The notes beneath the pieces are model-generated. The model did no database searches, was not told the origin of the DNA, and worked only from the letters and a program-made list of their open reading frames with translations. The translations under genes and the position numbers were made by a program. Source: a virus. Taken from it: DNA of 24,733 nt. Each line of letters begins with the position of its first letter. Within the stretch, counting starts at the first letter, position 1. Positions 14,481-21,924 of the stretch are shown here, one piece after another. Where the stretch lies: the IMG/VR virus record IMGVR_UViG_3300021432_000096, positions 1 through 24,733 of that record, one strand, 5' to 3'.

Positions 14481-14498
14481 TGATCCGCTCCTTTGCCA

Positions 14499-15419
14499 TC
14501 ACGAGACCGGCACCGTCATGTAGTAGAGCGTCAGCACGACTGTTCCATCACCTAACTGCGTCGGAGTGATCGCGGTGATGTTGATGGAGAGCCCGACACC
14601 GACACTGGGCCCGTTGGCCGTACAGCCGACCGGGTTGCTGTCCGTGCCGTACTCGGTGCCGGGATTCGTGATGATGAAGCCCGTCACGGCGCCCCCACCA
14701 CCGATGCTCGTGACCTGGCCGATCGCGTCGGCGTTCCCGTAGTTCGTCACCGTGAAGAAATCATTGACGACCCAGCCCGAACCGCCAGCCGCGACCGACG
14801 CGGCTGCGATGGTGCCGACGTTCAAGGTGTGGCCGGCGCCGATGAACGCCTCCAGGCCCGTATTCGCGAACGTCGAAACGGGATCGAACAGACTTTGAGT
14901 GAACGAGAACGGAGACGGGGTGAAGGTTGTTCCGAGGTAAAAACCCGCGACATTACGATTCGCCAGGACGTTCAGGAACCCCGCCGCTGTGACAGTGATG
15001 AATCCCGTAGAGCCGACATAGCGGATTTGGATGTCGCCACCATTGAAAAGATCGTAGACGTGCGTGCCGGCGGTCAGCACATACTGCCCACCGATGGGCA
15101 CGATCAGCCTCCCCGCCCCCGGCGCCGAGAGCACCGCCCGCGGGCTTGTCGGACTGAGCGCCAGGAGCACCGCCCGGTCGAGCGTGACGGTCGCGGTCTG
15201 GATACCGCCCGTCACAGCAGGGCCTGTTGAGCCCGTCGCGCCTGTCGGTCCCGTGACGCCGGTAGCACCCGTTGGCCCGGTCGGGCCACCTGACGGTCCC
15301 GTAGGTCCCGTCGCCCCGATGCCTCCGCACCCCGACTGCCCACAGGTCGCCTGCGGAGCGGCCAAGCGGGGCACAGCAAGAGCCCAAAAGCCCAGCAACA
15401 GGAGCGTCCAACACTTCAT
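14499..15419 (-). CDS. Exported protein with a short collagen-like stretch (306 aa)
   Basis: ATG at 15419 overlaps the upstream stop (ATGA). The N-terminus MKCWTLLLLGFWALAVPRLA is a typical signal peptide with probable cleavage near residue 25. Residues about 35-68 form G-x-y triplets (GATGPTGPS and [13 protein letters not shown] type). The rest is beta-rich (TATVTLDRAVLLALSPTSPR, IVPIGGQYVLTAGTHVYDLF) and looks like a fibre or adhesin head domain, with GGGGAVTGFIITNPGTEYG-type turns near the end. A Sec-exported collagen-like protein is seldom seen in a phage structural operon. It is the fourth of four consecutive signal-peptide genes, ahead of the homing insertion. Confidence 0.8.
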   Translation of the reverse strand: MKCWTLLLLGFWALAVPRLAAPQATCGQSGCGGIGATGPTGPSGGPTGPTGATGVTGPTGATGSTGPAVTGGIQTATVTLDRAVLLALSPTSPRAVLSAPGAGRLIVPIGGQYVLTAGTHVYDLFNGGDIQIRYVGSTGFITVTAAGFLNVLANRNVAGFYLGTTFTPSPFSFTQSLFDPVSTFANTGLEAFIGAGHTLNVGTIAAASVAAGGSGWVVNDFFTVTNYGNADAIGQVTSIGGGGAVTGFIITNPGTEYGTDSNPVGCTANGPSVGVGLSINITAITPTQLGDGTVVLTLYYMTVPVS

Positions 15420-15862
15420 TTCACGGGCACCCCGGTATCGTAGGTCACGGTCACGGTGCCCCCGCCAGAAATAGCAGTAATATTCGCTTCATACATACAT
15501 TGCGGGTCCCGGATGCTCACCGCCGCGTTGCCCGGGCCAGTGACCGTCATCGAGGAGTTCTGCACGGGTGCCCAGCCGGCGTTGTTGCAGTTGATGTCGA
15601 TCTCGACCGTGGCGCTACCCGCCGTGTTGTTGATCGTGAAGACGATGCCCCGGAAGAAGCCCCCCTTGCAGACGGCGGTGCCGTCCGCGAGCTTCGAGAG
15701 GAGCCCGGTGCAGACCATGTTCGCCCCGGCGCCCGTAATCGTCTGGAAGGCCAGCAGGCCATCCGTATGCCGGGTGCCGTCGAAGACCGTCGGGGGCACG
15801 ACCGCGTAGCCGGGCACCGCGAGGAGCAGCCCCAGCACCATCCACCGCATCCACCGCATCAT
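15416..15862 (-). CDS. Exported beta-rich protein with four Cys (148 aa)
   Basis: ATG at 15862 follows a good AAAGGAG site. The N-terminus MMRWMRWMVLGLLLAVPGYA is a clear signal peptide. The mature part has four Cys (MVC, AVC, INC, QC) spaced as for two disulfides, and beta-rich segments such as GIVFTINNTAGSATVEIDIN and GGGTVTVTYDTGVPV. This pattern fits a small secreted beta-sandwich. No enzyme motif is seen. Its stop overlaps the next start. Neighbouring genes also encode exported proteins, so they probably act together at the cell surface. Confidence 0.8.
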   Translation of the reverse strand: MMRWMRWMVLGLLLAVPGYAVVPPTVFDGTRHTDGLLAFQTITGAGANMVCTGLLSKLADGTAVCKGGFFRGIVFTINNTAGSATVEIDINCNNAGWAPVQNSSMTVTGPGNAAVSIRDPQCMYEANITAISGGGTVTVTYDTGVPVK

Positions 15863-15904
15863 GGGTCTACTCCTTTACGCCCGCCCAGGGGCGCTTTCCA
15901 CTCA

Positions 15905-16357
15905 CTAAGATATTCCCATCTCCGCTTCGCAATCGATCACCAGTGCCGTCGCCGTGCCCGACCCGCCCACGATGAACTTGTTGGTATCGCCAGAATCGAG
16001 TCGCAGGAGCCCGTACCAGTCGAAGGCACTATTCGCTGCCACGGAGAGGGCCGTCCCGATGATCTCCGTCCCGGCGACGTTCCCGGCGCTCGCCCCCTTG
16101 TAGAGGGAGAAAGTCGCGGCGGAGCCGGTTTTGTTCACGATCCGACAGTGCCGGATGATGTAGAACGTGTTGGTCGTTTGCTCCGGCACGCCCGTCCCAC
16201 CGGTGGTCGTCGGGGGACTAAAGATGTTGGTCGTGAGTGTGCTGCTCAAGGTGACGGGGCCGAGCGTCACGATCTTGTTCGGCGCGGCCAGGGCCGCGGT
16301 GGCGAGCCCCCACCCGAGCAGACTCACCAGCAGCAGGTTCTTCGTCAGATTCTTCAT
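15905..16357 (-). CDS. Exported small beta-sandwich protein (150 aa)
   Basis: The start chosen is ATG at 16357, because AAGGAG lies seven bases upstream and a signal peptide begins there; an upstream in-frame start would overlap the collagen-like gene. The N-terminus MKNLTKNLLLVSLLGWGLAT ends in ALAAPN, a standard signal peptidase site. The mature domain is beta-rich (VTLGPVTLSSTLTTNIFSPP, YIIRHCRIVNKTGSAATFSL) with two Cys that could pair. It shares general size and strand pattern with the next two exported proteins. Function unknown. Confidence 0.8.
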   Translation of the reverse strand: MKNLTKNLLLVSLLGWGLATAALAAPNKIVTLGPVTLSSTLTTNIFSPPTTTGGTGVPEQTTNTFYIIRHCRIVNKTGSAATFSLYKGASAGNVAGTEIIGTALSVAANSAFDWYGLLRLDSGDTNKFIVGGSGTATALVIDCEAEMGIS

Positions 16358-16376
16358 CACATTCTCCTTATGCAGG

Positions 16377-18916
<2,540 letters not shown>

Positions 18917-18920
<4 letters not shown>

Positions 18921-19930
18921 GGCTTCGCGGCACCCGGGTCCACGGGCCGCGCCCGGGCAGCCTGCCGGAGCGACACCTGCCGCAGCTCCTCGGCCTGATC
19001 TGCCAGCGCCTTCTCCTGCAGGGCTAGCGCATCCGCCTTGTCCTTCGCGACCTGCTCGGCTGCCGTGAGCCTGCCCTGCCCGGCATCCACAAGGGCCTCC
19101 CGGGCCGTTGCCGCCCGCTCCCGGAGAGACAGCGCCTCGGTCCGGCGGTCGTACTCCGCGACCTGCTCTGCATGGGCGACCCGCCCATGGGCCAGCGCGT
19201 CGGCAGCCTTCGTGTGCGCCTCCTGCGCGAGCGCAAGGGTGCGCTCCTTGGCGTCCACAAGCTTCTCCCGGTCGCCCATCTTCCGCTCGCGGTCCGTGAT
19301 CATGTGCTCCCGGGCCAGCACGTCCGCTGCTCGGGCAACCTGAGCACTGTTACGCTCCTCGGCCTCCTGCACGGACTTCTCCCGGGTCACGACACCCGTC
19401 TCGCGGGCCCGCAGGTCCTCCGCCTTTTGGAGTAGCTGCCGCTGGAGCTTCTCGGCATCGTCCATGGCGGCATGGGCGTCTGCTACCTCCTGCCGGTGGC
19501 GCTCAAGAAGCGCATCGTTCGCCCGTATCTGCCCTTCCAGATTCGTCAGAGCGATCTGCGCCGCCGGCACGCGGGCGAGGATCTCCTTGCCCGCCCGGAG
19601 CTCGGCTAGCCCGGCGTCGATGCTCGCCTGTACCGCCCCGTGGTCACGCTCGGCCTTCTCCTTGGCCGCCTGCAGGTCCGTCATCTCCCGCTGCGCGGCA
19701 AGGTGGCGCTCGGACACATCCTTCAGGGCGGCTTCCTGCCGCTCCGTATCCTTCCGGGCCTGCTCAAGCTTCTCACCCCACGCCGCGTACTGCTGGCGGA
19801 GCTGCCCCTCCTTCTCTTGCAGGGCCTGGTCGAGCTCCTGCAGACGCAGTTCCTTCCGGGTCCGTTCGTTCTCCGCCCGGAGCGCAGCGGCGTCTTGACG
19901 GTCCTTCTCGGCGTGGTCGTCGTACGTCAT
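18917..19930 (-). CDS. Long coiled-coil protein (337 aa)
   Basis: The start chosen is ATG at 19930, four bases after the previous stop and behind GGGGTGA; an in-frame start at 19966 would overlap that gene. Nearly the whole chain is charged alpha-helix, for example [20 protein letters not shown] and [19 protein letters not shown], with repeated Arg/Glu/Gln/Ala heptads. It has no membrane segment or signal peptide and only a short Pro-rich end. Possible roles are a rod-like fibre part, a chaperone for the fibre gene just behind it, or an internal scaffold. A tape-measure role is less likely because of its modest length and lack of hydrophobic segments. Confidence 0.7.
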
Positions 19931-19934
19931 GGTC

Positions 19935-20348
19935 TCACCCCATCGCGACTTTGAGGGCGATCGCAATCCCCGTCGCGTTCGTAAAGAAGATGTCGAAGAT
20001 TTGTACCCAGTCCCAGTCCTGCACTTCGCCCGGGTCTATCGTATAGACATCGCCCGTCGGGTCGTTCAACCGGATCGAGATGGTCGCGTTCCCCTCCGTG
20101 TTCCGGATAGAAAGCCGCTGCGCCCACGAGAGCACTCCGAAGGCACCCGACGCCCGGGCACACGAGCAGGCAATCGCGTGGTTCACCACCGTCTTGATCG
20201 AGACGTTGGCGACGGGGCTGGGGATCAGGAACTCGTGGTTCTCGTAGACACGGACGAGCCGCCCCGCCTGGATGCGATCGGATTCCTCGGAAAGAACCGC
20301 CCGTCCCTTGTTACCTCTTGTCTGTTGCCCGAAAACCGCGACGCTCAT
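19935..20348 (-). CDS. Small beta-rich structural-type protein (137 aa)
   Basis: ATG at 20348 overlaps the peptidase stop (ATGA). The chain begins MSVAVFGQQTRGNKGRAVLS and continues with beta-strand segments (RLSIRNTEGNATISIRLND, then VYTIDPGEVQDWDWVQIFDI). The ending FFTNATGIAIALKVAMG suggests a compact sandwich. It resembles small receptor-binding or fibre-base proteins in composition, and the phrase about a ring of N-x-T-x-x-x-I-x-L strands is common in such proteins. No exact family is recognised. No signal peptide is present. Confidence 0.65.
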   Translation of the reverse strand: MSVAVFGQQTRGNKGRAVLSEESDRIQAGRLVRVYENHEFLIPSPVANVSIKTVVNHAIACSCARASGAFGVLSWAQRLSIRNTEGNATISIRLNDPTGDVYTIDPGEVQDWDWVQIFDIFFTNATGIAIALKVAMG

Positions 20349-20701
20349 GCCCGTCCTTGGAACTCCAAGCTGAAGTGATCCCCGTCGACCGTCTTGAAGT
20401 CACCGCCCCAGCGGCAGAGCGGGTGCAGCGTCTTCCAGAAGTCTGCCAGCGGGCGAAACGCCTCAGCGTCCGTCTGCCAGATGCCATCCTTGAAGAGGTT
20501 GAAGTCGATCGCCAACCGCTCGATGTGCAGCGAGTGCAGGATGCCCGTCCCATGTGCCACATCCCACGCCGCCTGCTGTGGCGTCCGCCACGCCTCTCCG
20601 AATGTGAGCTGGTAGCCATGGGCATCTGCCCACTGAATCAGCTTCGCTACCAAGAGCGGAAAGAACCGCTGTAGCTCGCCTTCGCTAAGATCGACCGTCA
20701 T
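20345..20701 (-). CDS. M15-family peptidase, probable endolysin
   Basis: The product has 118 aa; the ATG at 20701 overlaps the previous stop (ATGA). It carries the zinc peptidase pattern of the M15 family. His59 and Asp66 lie in LHIERLAIDFNLF, corresponding to the SxHxxGxAxD motif, and Asp106 and His109 lie in VDGDHFSLEF, corresponding to the DxxHxE-type second motif. Phage members cut L-alanyl-D-glutamate or D-Ala-D-Ala bonds of peptidoglycan and serve as endolysins. It has no signal peptide or wall-binding domain, so release would need a holin, which is not obvious here. It stands between structural genes, an arrangement also seen in other short-tailed phages. Confidence 0.88.
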   Translation of the reverse strand: MTVDLSEGELQRFFPLLVAKLIQWADAHGYQLTFGEAWRTPQQAAWDVAHGTGILHSLHIERLAIDFNLFKDGIWQTDAEAFRPLADFWKTLHPLCRWGGDFKTVDGDHFSLEFQGRA

Positions 20702-21078
20702 GCTGCCCTCATCCGCTCCCGTTCACGTTGGAGCAACTGCCGGATCGCCCGCGCCAGCCCCTCCGCCGTGATGTCGGGCAGCGTCGATTCCACGATGTAC
20801 CGGAACGTGTAAGGCCACGGGCACCCCGCGTTCTTCGCCCGCTCCCCGTCCACGTCCTCGATCCACGCGAGCACATTCAGCGCCAGTGCCCGCTCGATCT
20901 TGCCCGGGCCGAGTCCCCGCAGGAGATCCACCAGCATGTTGTCGAGCACACTGACGCGCAGCGCCTGCGCCGGGCCGCCGAGCCCGATCGTCTTGTGCAT
21001 CGCCCGCCACTGCACGGGCATCATCGCATCCAACTGGAAGCGGTAGTCCAAGTCGCGGAACTCTGGAACCGCTCTCAC
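20698..21078 (-). CDS. Helical protein of unknown function (126 aa)
   Basis: GTG at 21078 overlaps the stop of the HNH gene (GTGA), and its own stop overlaps the peptidase start. The peptide begins MRAVPEFRDLDYRFQLDAMM and has several helices, including ALRVSVLDNMLVDLLRGLG and IERALALNVLAWIEDVDGE. It ends with a basic helix. Its place directly before the endolysin could suggest a lysis partner, but no clear transmembrane helix is visible, so a holin assignment is not supported. Unknown function. Confidence 0.7.
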   Translation of the reverse strand: MRAVPEFRDLDYRFQLDAMMPVQWRAMHKTIGLGGPAQALRVSVLDNMLVDLLRGLGPGKIERALALNVLAWIEDVDGERAKNAGCPWPYTFRYIVESTLPDITAEGLARAIRQLLQRERERMRAA

Positions 21079-21608
21079 TGCAATACCTTCGTCGGGAAGT
21101 TCAACGAAGCAAACTCACCATGGGCACTACGAGCTGCTTCATCATAGGCCAGCGCCGCCTCCTCCGCTGTCGCAAAGAGGCCGATGTGCCGTCGCTTGCC
21201 ATCGACACGTATCAGGGCGGCGTACCGGCCACAGTGCTTCCAGTAGGTGACTCCGTGATACCCACTCGTGTTGTTGGACTGACGCTTTCGATTCCTCATG
21301 TTTTGAGCATGCGTCGCCAGTCGGAGGTTAGACCGTCGGTTATCCAACCCATCTCGGTTAACGTGATCTACGATCATCCCCACGGGAGCACCCATGATGA
21401 TTCGATGCATCCCCAAAGTCACCCCATGGACCGAGTGACTAACCGCGTAACAGGCCCCTGACCTGTCGCGTCGCACATTCCAGCGATACGGCGAGACAAG
21501 ATGTACGTCCGCCGCGTCAAGAATGGCCCGCACGCCGCCGGCCATCAGCACTACAGCAAGACCACCGGGCAGGTAGAGGTACTCATTCGGCCTGATTCGA
21601 CGCTTCAT
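21075..21608 (-). CDS. HNH-AP2 homing endonuclease
   Basis: The product has 177 aa; ATG at 21608 follows AGAGGGG and overlaps the previous stop (ATGA). The N-terminal about 70 residues form a beta-domain that ends in GMHRII. The HNH core follows: IVDHVNRDGLDNRRSNLRLA, with the catalytic His in DHVN and Asn/His positions in LDNRRSNLR. The C-terminal AP2-type DNA-binding domain runs from SGYHGVTYWK to about residue 170 (GLFATAEEAALAYDEAARSA). This is the standard architecture of free-standing HNH homing endonucleases in phages; they nick or cut a site in sister phages and copy themselves there. It is joined by overlapping codons to both neighbours, so it is likely co-transcribed. A relative begins at 224. 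Confidence 0.93.
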   Translation of the reverse strand: MKRRIRPNEYLYLPGGLAVVLMAGGVRAILDAADVHLVSPYRWNVRRDRSGACYAVSHSVHGVTLGMHRIIMGAPVGMIVDHVNRDGLDNRRSNLRLATHAQNMRNRKRQSNNTSGYHGVTYWKHCGRYAALIRVDGKRRHIGLFATAEEAALAYDEAARSAHGEFASLNFPTKVLQ

Positions 21609-21775
21609 TTGCCCCTCTTCGGATGGCGCATGAGCGGCGGGGTTCGTTTCAGGGCAGTCTGGTTCCTGAAACCACGTCGCGCTTTGAAGCTGCCCGGGTC
21701 GCGCAGCTTCGGGTATCTGGGTTTCAGCAGACTCGCCAGCTCCGAGATACCCGCCTTGATCGGGGGGTGCGCCAT
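21605..21775 (-). CDS. Small basic protein (56 aa)
   Basis: ATG at 21775 has a strong GGAGGAG site eight bases upstream, and its TGA overlaps the HNH start (ATGA). The peptide begins MAHPPIKAGISELASLLKPR, continues with DPGSFKARRGFRNQTALKR and is strongly basic. It has no membrane segment. The ribosome-binding site and overlap make it a good gene candidate. Function unknown. Confidence 0.65.
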   Translation of the reverse strand: MAHPPIKAGISELASLLKPRYPKLRDPGSFKARRGFRNQTALKRTPPLMRHPKRGK

Positions 21776-21777
21776 GG

Positions 21778-21924
21778 TCAGCTCCTCCGGGTAAAGACCC
21801 GGTTCAGCTTCCGCATCTCCGCCGCCGAGCGCGGCTCGATGCTCCGTTGACTCTCGTGGCGCGGCTGCTGCTGCGCCCGGGGTCGCGTCTCGATCTTCCG
21901 CTTACTGATCGGGTCTCTTTTCAT
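21778..21924 (-). CDS. Small basic protein (48 aa)
   Basis: ATG at 21924 overlaps the stop of the large Thr-rich gene (ATGA). The peptide begins MKRDPISKRKIETRPRAQQQ and is rich in Arg, Lys and Gln; it ends KLNRVFTRRS. The stop lies two bases before the next start. It looks disordered and may bind nucleic acid or the preceding protein's product. A longer frame reading through the Thr tract is a shadow. Confidence 0.55.
   Translation of the reverse strand: MKRDPISKRKIETRPRAQQQPRHESQRSIEPRSAAEMRKLNRVFTRRS

Noticed and set aside
14380-14498. Short frame from ATG at 14498 overlapping a stop codon
   Set aside because: The start at 14480 has a strong ribosome-binding site and matches the related gene start, so the other reading is unsupported.
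20698-21078. Holin candidate next to the endolysin
   Set aside because: No clear transmembrane helix can be seen in the 126-aa protein.
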